64,000 nt of DNA from Meloidogyne chitwoodi (lineage: Eukaryota; Nematoda; Chromadorea; Rhabditida; Meloidogynidae). The notes beneath the pieces were generated by a model, which saw only the letters and a list, made by a program, of their open reading frames with translations, did no database searches and had not been told where the DNA came from. A program made the translations under genes and the position numbers. Location: the NCBI GenBank assembly GCA_015183035.1, contig JACZZP010000018.1, forward strand, positions 992,001 to 1,056,000, given 5' to 3'. Of this stretch, positions 48,880 to 62,400 are shown in pieces; position 1 is the stretch's first letter; the number at the start of each line of letters is the position of its first letter.

Positions 48880-49301
48880 GCCAAATGATTTGCAATATAC
48901 AGCAACCAGGGTTGAATCGAAATTGGAAAAAGTTCGAAATCGAAATTAGGCGAAATGAAATAATTCGAAAGAAAAAATTCTAAATTTCGGTTTTCGAAAT
49001 CGAAATTTCGTCTAAACACTGTAATCAACCGGCAATTAGCGAAAGTCGCCAACAAAAAATGCAACTCATCAACTTGCTTATCATTCTTAATTGTTTCTAT
49101 AAACATTTAATGAAATATAAAGATAACTTATTGCTAGATGTGTATAAAAGAAACAATAGATAAAAATTGCTAAAATTCGTTTTGATGTCTTTATTTAAAA
49201 TTTAATAAACAATATAATAATAAATTATGCTACACGTTTTTCAGAGTCAAAAGGTATTGAGCAAAAAAATAAATACTTGTCATTTTTAATTTATCAAAAT
49301 T
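48880..49301. other. intergenic region with TTCGAAATCGAAAT-rich stretch
   Basis: At about 48899-49023 there are repeated TTCGAAATCGAAATT motifs in both orientations between TACAG and CTGTA. It may be a small, decayed TA-flanked element, but the inverted ends are too poor to be sure. The remainder is AT-rich 3' flank of the NOMO-like gene. Confidence 0.35.
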
Positions 49302-51421
49302 CTAAAACCTCCCTAGTCTCACCACACCTCGTAATTTTTCCTCAAGAATATTATCTAAATCATCTCGAGTTACCATGTTCCTTTTCAGTTCATTTAAATC
49401 ATTTTTCATAGTTCTTATACTAGGAATGACGAAAAAAACCAATCCGCAAATCACTCCAAACATAGATAAAGAGATGCTAACTAATCCAACCCATGAAGCA
49501 ATCAAAGTGCCCCAACCATAAAGTATTGAAAGAAGCTAAAAGGAAAAATTGATCTAATTATAAATGGAAATTAATTTAAAAGCGTCATGCATTGATTTAC
49601 TTTGCCTTATATAATTTTAATTGACTTTTAAAATAAAAAAAGAAGGTATTTATCTTTTATGTTACGAGATTAGCGGATATATTATTGTGGAGTAAATTCT
49701 ACTAGTTTAAAAATATCATAATACAATTTTAAAGTCGATTGAATGAATATTAAATGTGTTCCATTTTTATAAGAATTTTGAAAATTAAACTAAAGCTTAT
49801 TTTTAGAAATATCAAATAATGTCTATAACTGTATATCCGCAAAACTGGTACAAATAAAGGATGAGCAAGTAAAATAAAAACAAATGAAGGGAATTAGATA
49901 ATTTCGCTTAGTTAATTTCTTAATAACCTAACTGTGACTCGAACAGCTCGATGACTTCGGAATCGCAAGTTTAGGGTTGGTAACTTAAAGAGAACCAAAG
50001 GTGGAAAATGACAAAGAATCAAAGAAAAAAACGAACCTTTTCTGTAGATTCATCATTTTGTTGTTGTCTTAAAAAACTAACTGGTCCACTTTTCGTCTTG
50101 TGTTCAAAAAATTTTAAATTAGTAACTGGCCCATTATTTAAATCTATTTGAATTTGGCTTGGTAAAAACATGGGAGAGATAGGCTAAAAAATGTTAATTT
50201 TTTTATATTTAAAAACCAAAAAGTAAAACCTTTAGTAAATATTTTCCACGTGGGAACAATCTACAAAATTTTCCTTCAGAATTCGTGTAAATATGAACAA
50301 ATCCATTATCGTCTAAAGAGGTCAACTCAAAAGGATTTTGATCCATTTCATCAGCTAATATAATCTGTCCACAAATAGCAATTCTACAAAATAAAACATA
50401 ATTTGTAATTATTTAAAAAACCTGTTTGGGAAAAATATTATTTTTTTATCGATTTTTGAAGAAAGATCAATATATAATTTATCAAATTCAAAATATTCTT
50501 TTTCTGCTTCCAAAATATGTTTGCCAGTTCCAACATTTATTAAAGTAAAAATGCCTTGTTCATTTGATTTCGACTTAATTTCTCCGTCCAATTTTATTTT
50601 CACATCTTCTAATGGTTTTCTATTAGTAGAGAATAAGTTGCCGAAAATATTGAAGGATTTTAAAGAAATAGTGATCTAAAATATTAAAAAATTAATTTCA
50701 AAACTTTTATTGAGTAGATAAGAATCTACAATATCAGAATGTTTTAAATAAAACAATAACAAAACCTCAGTAATCTTTGAATTCATTTCAACAATTTTCT
50801 CATCAAAATTTGTTTCAATATCATTTGAAATTATAGTTTTAGCATTTATGATGTATTTTCCAGTAGGTAAACAATTAATTAAAATTGAGCCAGAAGAATC
50901 AGGCTTCCACTCATAAAACCATTTATTAATTTCAAATCGAATAGTTGGTATATCAGAGCTTACAGGAAGATTTTCAAACTGAAAAATAAATTATAAAACA
51001 ATAAAAATTCAAAGTATTGAAAAAAATCTTTCTACTATAAAATAAGTTCTGGGATTTAAACTAAAATATATTAATAAAATATACATTGATTTCATTATCT
51101 GAGCGCAAAATAACAATTGAATTTGTTAATGGATCTCCTTTCTCATCCTTGACATTAACCATTAAGCTATGAGCTTCAATACAAATATCAGGTTGAACAG
51201 TCACTGGAATTGTATTAACTCCGAGTTCAACTCTTTCTTGACTCAAACATTGTGTTGAAATACTAGGTGACGAGATCACATGTCCTTAAATTTGAAAAGC
51301 GAATAAGTTAAATTGAATGGTATTTAGAAAAATCAAAACCTTCACATCCAATCAAGTTTACAGAAATTTCTTGTATTAAAAATGAAGCAAGAATAAGATA
51401 CAGAGCAGAATAAAAATTCAT
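49302..51421 (-). CDS. short NOMO-like ER membrane protein with Ig-like/carboxypeptidase-regulatory repeats
   Basis: The frame starts with a signal peptide (MNFYSALYLILASFLIQ). At least three beta-sandwich repeats of the carboxypeptidase-regulatory type follow: DEKGDPLTNSIVILRSDN, then LINCLPTGKYIINAKTI, then KPLEDVKIKLDGEIKSKSNE with FTLINVGTGKHILEAEKEYF, and GKFCRLFPRGKYLLKP. These match the repeats of NOMO/NRA-4, an ER protein of the multipass translocon and of receptor assembly. Vertebrate NOMO is about 1200 residues; this is roughly 430. The C-terminus is a single membrane span preceded by GWGTLIASWVGL and followed by a charged tail. An intron of about 500 bp separates this tail from the repeats. 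It may be a truncated paralogue. Confidence 0.7.
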
Positions 51422-52014
51422 CTAAATATTAAAAAAATAATTAAATACAATGATTAGATTTTTTAGACATGTGGCTTTGAAAAATAGTGGTTAAAAAAAT
51501 GAAAGACAGCAGGCAGTTAGCCTTCTTTTTCAAGCACCCCCATAGGGACGATTGAGTGCATGGTGGTTTTAAGTCTTGTTCGGTGCTACATAAATTCGAT
51601 AGTAAAATTAAACTCTAAAAATCGGGCTTAAAACGAGTGTTTTTAATAAGACTGATATCCGGGATGATCTCTGAATATCTTGAAACAAGAAACGGAAGAA
51701 ATGTACTGTATATTCTAATATCCGGCTATAACAGAAAACCTGATATTTCACTTTCGAATTTACTAAACACGCGTTGTTCGATCGGCACTAATAAATAGAG
51801 AAGGCTTAATTTTGTGAAATCAAATTAAAAAACCAATTATCTCCTCCTAATTAGTAGTGCCGTTTGATCCATAGTTTAAATTAGGGAGGTTAATCCGAGA
51901 CCGATACCAACATTTTGAGCTGAGACCGATTTTTTGATTTTATTTTCATTTAAAATTCTATATTAAAATTCTATAATATTCAACTATTATTTAAAATAAT
52001 TTTTTAGAAAAGCA
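51422..52014. other. divergent intergenic region
   Basis: 593 bp between the NOMO-like gene (-) and the flavodoxin-like gene (+). The stretch 51475-51522 repeats sequence found upstream of eak-7. An imperfect inverted pair GATCGGCACTAATAA / TTAGTAGTGCCGTTTGATC lies at 51780-51870. No gene was seen. Confidence 0.4.
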
Positions 52015-53263
52015 ATGATACCTCAACCAAATCCAAACTTTAAAAGGGAATCGAATTCTCAACATTCAACATTATCCACCTTACAAAAAGTGGTTAGATA
52101 TGCAGAAAAAGGTTATTTTTTATTTATTTTAATATTATGAATATTTTAAAAGATGATTTTCTTTTGTATTTGACTGCAGCTTTTGGTTTATTTTTTTCTA
52201 AAAAAATATTGTAAAAAGAATATTTAAATAGGAATTATAATGCCTGGAATTATGTATTTCTTGTATCGATATGTACATAATCGTTATCAAGTAAGAATTT
52301 CTTAAAGTTTTTAAAAATCTTAATTATTCTTATTGAATGCACGAAAAAATACGAAAAAAAGTAACGACGACTTTAATAGAATTACAACAATTTTTTACTG
52401 CGGAGATTGTTCAGAAACTAGAGAAGTAATTTTTTAATATTTTTAAATTGTTTTCTGACAAAATTAATTTAACAATCTTTAGATTGCCTATAAATTAACA
52501 GAAAATTTGGATTTTGATCCTTTTGTTGCCAAATTGGGAGCTTTAGAATTGGAAAAAGCACGTAATTCGAAGGCTTTACATATTTATTTATTAACTGATG
52601 ATATTTTGACAAATAATGGAAAATCTTCTCGTTTTTCTGAATTTATGGATTGGCTCGATGAATTAAAATATGAAAGGAGAGAAAGGTTAAAACAAATTTA
52701 TTTTTATAAAATAACGTTTTTTCTTCTTTTTTGCGGGAAACAGATATGTTGGAAAATTAATTTAAGAAATTTTAAATTTTTAATAATTTTTTAGAAGCTA
52801 TCTCCGACATACATATTTTACAATTATTTACATCGCAAAAAAAGACGAACTTGAAAATGAACATAAATTTGACAAGGTATGTGAATAATGTTTTTAAAAA
52901 TTAAAAATATATTTTTAAAAATTAAGAATTCAATTCTTTCTTTTGAAAAAAGACTTCTCTCCCTTGAATCAAGGCCACTAAACGAAACGATAATTTTTCA
53001 GGGTAAACAGCAACTTAATCGTGAATTTTATAATAAATTAAATGATTTACTAAGACGATTTAATGCAAGTTTTAAATTTATTTATTTTTTATAAAAAATA
53101 TTTTTTCTGACATTATAAAATAAAAATTTCAATTTTTGTAAAAAACGTTTTATTTCAGTATGGAGAATTTGATGAATTAAATGGTGAATCGGATGTTTAT
53201 TCAGAAAGTGAAAGGTGAATATTAAAAATATTTTAAAAATAAAATTTAACTTTTAGTGAATGA
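52015..53263 (+). CDS. membrane-anchored flavodoxin-like protein (resembles TYW1 N-terminal domain)
   Basis: Exons are 52015-52111, 52232 to about 52290, 52362-52425, 52483-52685, 52795-52875 and further small exons to about 53263. An N-terminal hydrophobic segment (GIIMPGIMYFLYRYV) is followed by a flavodoxin-type start ITTIFYCGDCSETREIAYKL. In TYW1 the corresponding FMN loop is IFYGSQTGTAKGFA. ALHIYLLTDDILTNNGK and FSEFMDWLDELKYERRER sit where flavodoxins have the second FMN loop. The radical-SAM part of TYW1 is absent. The junction between exons 2 and 3 is out of phase with the best donor; an alternative donor (TT|GTATCG at 52267/52268) would restore it. Either that site is used or the gene has a small defect. 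Family assignment is tentative. Confidence 0.45.
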
Positions 53264-53479
53264 CAAAAAACACATTTAAACAACGAAAATTGATGTTTTT
53301 ACTTTTTAAATGATCTCAACTAATTAATAATATTAAAAGCTTATCTTTTTTAAAATATTTTTAATATCCCATATATAATAACTTCTTACACCAATTTATT
53401 TTCATTGTCAAATAACATTTTTATAATAAATAAAAAATTTTCTGGGAATGTTGTAAAATAAATTAATACTAAAATAAAC

Positions 53480-55984
53480 TCAAGGACTAAAGTCATGTTC
53501 ACAAACTTCTGAAATATCCTCACTCATCTCAACTTCCTCAGTAACACGAGAATTACTTGAAACAGCCTGAAGCCACTGTACCTCACGTTCTTGACTTCCT
53601 CTTGGCGTAGAAGTAACAATCCGATCAGGGTCAAATCCACGTTCATGAAATGAAGTGTTAACTGTATCATTTAGATTAGATGAATCAACATCAACAACTC
53701 GTCGTCCAGATCTACCAAGACGCTCTCTTTTAACAATTTGAATACATTCATTGATTTTTTGCAAAATAGGCACATCGTTTTCCTAATAATAATAAAATTA
53801 TATTTTCCTTTTAATCTCATATTTACATTATCTTCATATCGATCTTTCATCATATTCTTGACTTTAACACCCATCCCGCCAATTTGATCTTTAATACTTT
53901 CAGCCAATGAACGATCAGCATGAGTATATTTAAATTGTGTATTTGTATCTGTATTCGAATATTCTTCCAATTGCTTTCCCATAATACTTTCAGAAATTAT
54001 AGTTAAACATTTCTTAAATTCACAATTTCCATAGAATTTATTCACCTTCAAAATGTTTTTTAAACAAAAATATCATTTATTTTAATTAACCATTTCGTCA
54101 ACAGTAAAAACATCATCTGGCCTTTCTCCAAGAATTTGAATAATTGAATCATCCACATTAATAGCCTTTTTCTCTTCCCTTTTTATCCGTACAAAAATCT
54201 AATAAAAAATAATATTTAAAAATCTTTGAAAAATTTAACCATTTCAGAAGCATTCGCAACACGATCCATATATTTATTTCCAAATTTTCGACCATTAATA
54301 GGCTTAAAAAATAAAATTTTAATTTTTTTTAAACACATTTTTTTATGATTACCGGAATATTTAACCATTTTCCAGAGTAGACAACTTTCAAACGAACTCG
54401 AGGTGGATATGGCATGCTTGGTTCGCGCTGTGTCGCTGCATCTGCCAACATCTGTTCAATTTTATCTTCTATAAGTTGTTCATCCTAAAAATTAATTTTA
54501 AAATTTTTACAAAATATTTCCACTAACCTTCATGTTTTTCTGTCGAATTGTTGTTCGAGCAATCTTTGGAGCGGGTTCAGATTCGTTCAAATCAAGTTCA
54601 TCAATCATTAATTGCCGAACTGTTTTAAGTTCGATCTTTTTCAGTTTGAATTTTTTCTCACATACTGACCTTAAAAATTATAAAATTATCATTTCCTTTA
54701 ATTTTTAAGAAAAACTTAATTATGTATTATTTTAAAATTTACAAAATTCCAATATGCTTCCTTTTCGCTTCCTCAGTGCTTAATGAAGTAGCAACTGTAC
54801 TTCCAGGTTGAATAATATAAAATGATTTACTTTGATCATTATCATCAAAATGCTTAAAATCTGGTTCTAAATTAAAAAAAATAAATAAATAAAAATAATA
54901 AAAAAACCTATAAGACACTCATGTTCATGTCCCCAAATCACCACATCAAAAAAAGGAGGAATACACTTGAATGAAAGATGTGATTTTGTACTTCGTAGTT
55001 TGCTACGAGGCGGTCGATTTTGATGAAGTACAAGAATATTAAACCAATCACCTGTGTCTGGACGTTTAAATGTAATCCTTCCTTCTAAAATTTTTTTTAT
55101 TTTAAAAAGATAAAAGTGTTTACTAGATAATGCTCGAGCTAAACGATCGTCACGTTGACTTCCTATTCCATACAATGCAATTTTGGTATTACCACGTTGC
55201 AAAAGTATTGGTGAAATTTCAATCTAGTTATCATTTTATTTTTTATAAATTTAATTCTAAAAACCTGATCCAAATCGCAATATTTCCCAAATAAGTTTAA
55301 CAGACCAGACTCATGAAGAACATCAAGTGCTGATAATCCCTAAAAAAATTAAAAATTAACTCCTATTTGTCTTATGAAAATCAGAATAACAATTTTGGAT
55401 TATTATTTATTATTGAAAAATAAAATATAAATAATACCTTCCCAGACAGATCGTCATGATTGCCGTGAATAGTAAATATAGGCATAGTGATTCGCAAATT
55501 CTCGTCAAGATAATTTACAGATGGAAAATTGCTGTGCTGAAAATTAATTGTAGGATCAGAAACAAAATCCAAGTCAGGCTTCTCTCCTTGTGTGCAAAAA
55601 GTTCGTAAAAGACGAACAACTTTTAATTGTGTTTCACGTGACGGGTGATTCTCATGAAAAAGGTCACCTCCTATTAAAATAATCTAAAATTAATTTAAAA
55701 ATCAAAAAATACCTAATAACACAAAATCAACTTTAGACTCCTTCGCTGTTGAAAGAACTAAATAATAATAATCAAAATAATAATAAACAGCTCATGTCAG
55801 CACTTATTATTCGTGATATTTTTTATTTTAATTTCCTATTAATCTAATAAAAAGTTAAAATAAAATTATTACCTTCACGTAATGAATCAAAAGAATCATT
55901 TCCTATATATTGCTTATTTTCTCCATATCCAGCATGAATATCAGAAGCAATTAAAAATCTAACTATGTCAGCATCTAGTGCCAT
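53480..55984 (-). CDS. mre-11: MRE11 double-strand-break repair nuclease
   Basis: The frame starts MALDADIVRFLIASDIHAGY. The phosphodiesterase motifs come in order: DIHAG (metal ligands), GGDLFHENHPSRET, GNHDDLSG, a histidine in VLHQNRPPRS, and WGHEHEC. The capping domain follows (QPGSTVATSLSTEEA, then KLKKIELKTVRQ). A long C-terminal region ends CEHDFSP. These are the signature metal-binding residues of MRE11, the nuclease of the MRN complex in DNA end resection and meiosis. All five motifs look intact. The start codon at 55984 lies 431 bp downstream of the clathrin gene stop on the same strand. Confidence 0.95.
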
Positions 55985-56415
55985 TTTTTAAGAAAATTAT
56001 TTTCTAAAAAATTAATATAATTTTATAATAACTAAATATATTCTCATTTCTTTACAAAAATAATTTAAAATAAATTACCAGTATATTAACAATTAATTTA
56101 AATGCTTTATATTTATTATCAAACCAAAAATATTACGCAAATAAGAAAAAAACTTTAATAATAATAAGTATGATGGATGTGGATTATCACAACATTATAT
56201 ATACTTAAATAAACAATAGTCAATTGTTTTTATTAACCCCCAAACCAAAGCAAATAATTAAAAAACATAATAAAACAAACAAATTCTCAACTATATAATT
56301 AATATGTCCTTAAAAGTGAAACAAAATAATTGTGTGGAATAATATAAAATGGAATTTGCGATATAGTTAAGTCAAATATATTTTCTTCTTATTATTATTA
56401 TTATTTCACAATACT
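55985..56415. other. spacer between clathrin heavy chain and mre-11
   Basis: 431 bp on the shared minus strand, AT-rich, with an AAT run near 56390-56405. It probably contains the clathrin 3' UTR and the mre-11 promoter. No further feature is supported. Confidence 0.4.
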
Positions 56416-59400
56416 TCATTTATTAAAAGGAAAAGTAGCATACGCAGGTGCCGCTCCAAATGGTGCAGAAGGAAGTGAACCAGACTGATATGTAGAGTTA
56501 TGAACAGATGATGGATAGGCTTGTAACATTAGTTGAGGTTCCACTAAGAAAAAATAATAATTATTTTTTTATATATGAACTAATCGTTACTAATATTTCC
56601 TGAACGTTGTTGTTGTTCCTTAACTTCTTCCTTTCTTTCAGCTTCTGCCCTTTCAAGTCGCTCCAACTGATAAAAATATTTATAATTTATTGTTAGTTAA
56701 ATTAAATACCCGAGAGCCAAAGTCACGAACAGTTTGTATCATAAAAGGCATAGCACAATTAACAATTTTGTGTCTCCAAGCTAATTCTAGTACAACATCT
56801 GGTTTCAAAAGATCATAACATTTATATAGAAGAGCAGAGAAACAATCATTGAGTCCTTCTAGCAAGAAAAATTTCATCAAACCCTCAACAACCTCTGGTT
56901 GACGGCTTTCTGCTGCATAATCCATCGCATCCTAATTAAAATTAAAAAATTAAAGTAAAATTTATAAACATTAATTTACCGAATAAAGTTTGTCTCTTTT
57001 ACAAATTTCTACTGATTGCTTCCAACGATTATTTCCTTTGTAGAGATAAGCAGATATTCGACGAAATTCAACCAATGAATGTTGTTCAAGTTGTTGAGCC
57101 AATGCAATATTGTCAAAATTATCATAAGTTTCAATACTGGCTTTCAATGATTCATAATCTTCGTCATCAATAAACAATTGATTAAGGCATTCGTTGAGTG
57201 CTTTGTTGTTAAAGTTCTGAACATGACGAAGATATGGCTGGACGAGCGAGAGATCGCCAGCTAAAAGTATTTTTTATTTAAATTTTAATATAAAATACAT
57301 TTTTGGAAGAACATAACAGTCCGAGTTTGGTCAAGTCTAGGTGACAAAACCATCAACAAATCGACCAAAAGCATTGGCTTGTAATCCAAATAAAATTGAA
57401 TTGCCTTGTAGTATAATTCAACATTTGCAACCTATTAATTTAAATAATTTATCAACATTTTAAATGACAAATACAAACTTTTGTAATAATTTCTTTAAAG
57501 TGTTGTTCACGCCAAGCTTCCGTAGGATGTTGAATCATTGTAATCACTGCATTATCATATTCTTCATATTTATCATATAAAAATACAAGCTCAGACCATA
57601 AATGAGCACATTCCGCAGCGCGTAAAACCTTTAAAAAAAATTTTAATTAAATTTAAAAAAATATAACCTTTGGAATATTAACACGTGACCAAAACAATTC
57701 CAAATGTTCACGCATTTTTTCAGATTTGAACTTGCTGTAAAGTATAGCCAACTCTGTAAACATTCCCATATGCGCTCGTTCAAGCCCCAAAGCAGATTCT
57801 AATAGAGTAATAAGTTCTTCAAAGTGGCCACGATTCTGGTAATAGTTTATTAATTCTTCCAATTCATCAGCATGCACAACAATATGGAGACCGCAAATTT
57901 GAGCAAGTCGAAATTCTTTATGATTTACACAAGCAAAACAAACCTAAAAAATTTCAAAAATAAAGTTAAAAAAATATTAAATATACTTGTTTCCACGTCT
58001 TTGTAGAGTTTGCCTTTCGAGCAGCATCCACAGCACCCGCAAAGTCTCCCAATTCTACCAAAGTAGTTGAAAGTTTAGCAAAATTGCTAATGCTATTAAA
58101 TAAAATCCGAGCCGCATCGTTCATTCCTTGTTCGGTGCATCGATCACCAACCTGCTGAATTTGGGCATGGTTTGGTTCAGCGATGAATTCTTCAAGATCC
58201 GTCAGACGACCAGTCTTTGCATAGGCAAAACACAGTTCAGTTTCAATGAATGATTCACGCGACTTCTTCCGAGCCATTTGAAGGTATCGAACAAGATCTT
58301 CCCAATGATTGGTTTCTTCACATTTTTTAGCTACATCTATAAAAGCACTTGGATCATCAGCTTTAATGAAGGAATCAACAGCTTCTTTTACAATTCCATC
58401 CATTAATTGTGCTTTGGCGAGTGCAGCCCAAACTGCTGGTTCGTTTACTTTTTCGGCAAATTCATAAGCCCTGTCCAAATTTTTAACATGTTCAATTAGA
58501 ACCTAAAAACATGGATATTGAAAATTTACAATAAAATTTTAAAGAAATACCTTAATTGCTGAAGCATTAACACCAAATTTGCGAAATATCGCAAAAGCTT
58601 CCTCGTAGAGGTGATTTGTAATGGCAATGGCAGCAATGTCTGGTGCATCATAGTTATCAAGCTTTTGAATATATTCCATTACTCGTGAAGGATCTGCTCT
58701 CATTGCAGTAAGAATAAGCAAATTTTGGAGATTTCTGTGTTCATTACAAGTTGAAGTATCAAGTACAATTTTTTCAAGTAATTCAATTAATTCGTTTGGG
58801 AGATCTGCTGCCATAAATGCTTTAACAGTGTAGGTAATATCATCAGCATCTTTAGTTTCAGAGAGTGCTGTTTGAACAACTTGATCAATTAATTGTCGTC
58901 GATGAGGATTGTCAACTTTAAGTACTTCAGCCCAAAGCTCATAATCGCGGCGACGTACCAAGTAACGTGCAAGATTTTTAAAGAGAGAATTCTCGTTACA
59001 AACCTTAAAAGTAAAGTAAAAAATCACAAAAGGTATTGATTACAGAAATTAGCTCGGCATCACATTTACCACGTTCATATGCAACCAAAGCAAAATGTGG
59101 ATCACGTTTCTCACAGTATTTACCAATAACTTTTGAATCATAATATTGATTTTCACGAAGATAACGTTCAGGATTGTTGTTAGAATCAATGTAAATTTTA
59201 GCAAGAGCATTGTGTGTAGCCTGGTCTAAATTGTTTTCTTGAACACGGTTTTCTAACCAAGAACTTAGCAGCTTCAAGCTTAAAAGGTTTTAATCAAAAC
59301 AAAAATAATCATAATAAGACACACCGATTTCTTTTCTCTACTTCCTCAACAAGTTCGTCAATATCAAATTTTCCACGTGTATTTTGAATTAATTGCTTAA

Positions 59401-62400
59401 TGGTATCTTCACTACAATCAACATCTAGCAATGCTCCAACAACAATAGGAAGACGTTTAGGATTCACTTTGCTTACAAAAACCTCAATCGATTTCATTTG
59501 ATTACTCCGATACAAATAAAGAACAAGATCATGAACCATATCATAACGATCGCAAACAATTATCAATGGTAACTAAACAATAAACAAAAAATGTATAAAA
59601 GAATCTTCAAAAATCAAAAAAAATTATGCCTGGTCAGTCAACTTCGCTTCCTTCAAATATGTCTTTACACGTTCAGCATCATAGTAGTTTGATTCACGAC
59701 AAATTCGCTCAACTTCTTTAACATGCCCGGCTCTAGTAGCAGCCTTTTTGAAGAGAGAAGGTAAAATTTCAATTAATAAAAAAATAATTAAATACTTGAA
59801 TATATTTGAAGTGGACCTCCGGATCTTGACTGAAATTAACAATTGAACCAAGATAGTAGAAAAGGCCTTCATAGCTTTTAAACGATTCAAACAAGTCAAT
59901 AAGCGCTTGGGTAGTTAATTGTTCAGAGTATTTGGACGCAATCTGGACAACAATTTGCAGACTCTGGCGCAGATTTGCTTGCAACATTGCTTTTAAACAT
60001 TCCAACGAATCTTGGACATTAAGCCGGCCAAAATAATTAATAAGCCACTTAAATGAAAAAATTATTTGAAGAAACTCTTTAAATTTTACCTCAGGGTTAA
60101 ACAGCGTCGTATGAACAACGGTCCGTTTAATGTCATAAAGGTCAGTAAAATGTTCGAGAGCTCGTTGCAATAAACCAGCTTTTTCGCAAAGTTGTCCAAT
60201 GGCTGCTCGGTCATAATAGTTGAACATTCGATTGCCTAAGATTGCATCGGCAACTTGAGGATTCGAAAGAAGATTCATTTCCAATAGACGAGTCTGAAGA
60301 TGACCTTGAGTTTCATTATCTCCCTTAAGCGCCTCCAATAAGAATGCAGTGCACTGCTGAATATTTCCGATCTCAACAAAACAATCAACAATCTAAAAAC
60401 GGGAAACAAGTTAAAAGAATTAAAGAATTAGTTTAAACCTGATTAATATCAGCCAAAGGTTCACCATTAGGTCCCTCGCTAACCAACATTTGAGCAAATG
60501 TTGCAGCATTCTCAGGATGTGTCCGCAATACTTGACGCATTTGAAAAAGATAATCTGGCTCATAATTTGCTTTTTTAGCGTAGAGGATAATCTTATCGAA
60601 TTGGCCCATTTCTGCAAAACATTGTACAACTTTATGTGGCACACTTCCACGCAGATAAATGCTTAATGCGAGATTGATGTCATATTGTTTCACCAAGTCA
60701 CCCAAATCTTCACTGCATTCTAATTTATTTTCAGAGATCCACTTTTCGACGAGTTGTTTTCTACCCTAAAATATTAATCATACACTTTAATATTTTAGGT
60801 TTAAATTCAAACCTGAACTAAAACAGGACGACAAAGTTCCAGTGATTCATATTTGTTTAATGAGCCTTGTTCTAACAAGGCATTGAAATAAATGAGGAGT
60901 GGATAATTCGATTTTCCTTGTTGTGGAACAGAAACATTGAATTTTTGCAAAGTTTGTGGCGTTCTAAGGATGTTCTGTGGCGCTGTTGCAGCCACTTTTG
61001 CAGCCTCGGGGTAATTTCCATTTCCAATTAATAAATTAAATTTGCGAACAAAAAGTTCTTCAGCACCAGACAGATTACAACGAGTAGCCAATTTTAAAGC
61101 CAAATCTGGATTTTGCAATTGCTGAGTGACATATGGGATGACAGTTGTTTCGTCCAAACAGACAGAAAGAACCTATTGTTAAATATAAATATCTATAAAA
61201 TTAAATAACTATTAAACCTGTCCAGCTCTATTAATACCAAGAACGCCATTAGTAGCAGTGTGTTCAGTAGTTATGAAAATTGTATCAGTCGAAATGCGAA
61301 CTGTGTAAATTGAAAATCCTGTTTCAATGTCGAAAACGTGAACATAACCATATTTGGTGATCATATATATAATTCCATAACTCGAAGACGCCTAAACAAA
61401 TAATTCACATATTTGTTTAATTGTAAATTCATGAAGGCAAAACTTAATTTTCTAATGTATAAACCTGCATAGAAAGAGGAAAGTCAGAAGCAGCATCACT
61501 CGGATAAACAACATCAATTGCTTTCTTTTGGTATGGCTGGTTTCCGGAAGTTTGAGAAACTTCAACAATGTGCAACTAAACAAATTTCTGCTTCAAGTTA
61601 AATATGAAAGTATGGGACTCATATGAGAGCGTTGTCCCATACAAGTGCACGAATTTTAAATAAAAAAATATTTAAAATAACCTTTCCTCCAGTTGCATTT
61701 CGCAAAGAAAAACAGACAAGATTGCTGGGATGAGGATTTCCTTCAACCTTGAACTGAACAAAACAAGCAGCATGACCTTCAATCGCCTGTGAAACTTTTC
61801 TCTCTGTGCTGTACAGTTGCATTGCCCCGACAATACGACCATCCTGATTTTTAAAACTATTATAGAAAATATGAAAAAGTACTTTAGATGAAATTCCCAC
61901 AAGAAGAAGAAACTTTCCGTCAGCATCAGATCGATAATTGATAATTTCTGTAGTCTGCAAAGTTGAATGCCGGTCAAATACTTTGGTTGGTGTAGGATCA
62001 CCTTGAAAACAATAAATGTGTACAATATTAAGAAATACCGCTTAGCGTCCAATGGAACACCGATGTCTCCGTCACAAAACCAATAGTATTTGTATTTATC
62101 CACGTCCAAAATTTTACATCGTCTGCTCCATTATAAGCTCTTATTTTGGCCTTTAACTCCAAATCAAATATTTGAAGATTCTTAAGCACTAAAACGAAGA
62201 AGCTAAGAAAATTAACATGAGAATATTTACGCTTGAGAGCCAAAATTCTAGAAGTTGGATGCATCATAATCGAATCAGCGCTAATTGGTTTTCTAAGAAT
62301 GTCAGTAGGATTTGCAATGTTTATAACAACGGCCTGTGCCGAATCACCGACTGTCTCTCTGACAACAATATATTTGTCAGATTCCATTGTCACAAATCCA

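Noticed and set aside
48899..49023. Small TA-flanked element with TTCGAAATCGAAAT repeats
   Set aside because: Ends pair poorly and the repeated motif is simple; kept only as a note in the intergenic entry.
49925..49985. Possible tRNA signal (GACTCGAACAGC) inside the NOMO-like intron
   Set aside because: No A box at proper distance and no cloverleaf; the motif forms only a short CTGT/ACAG hairpin.
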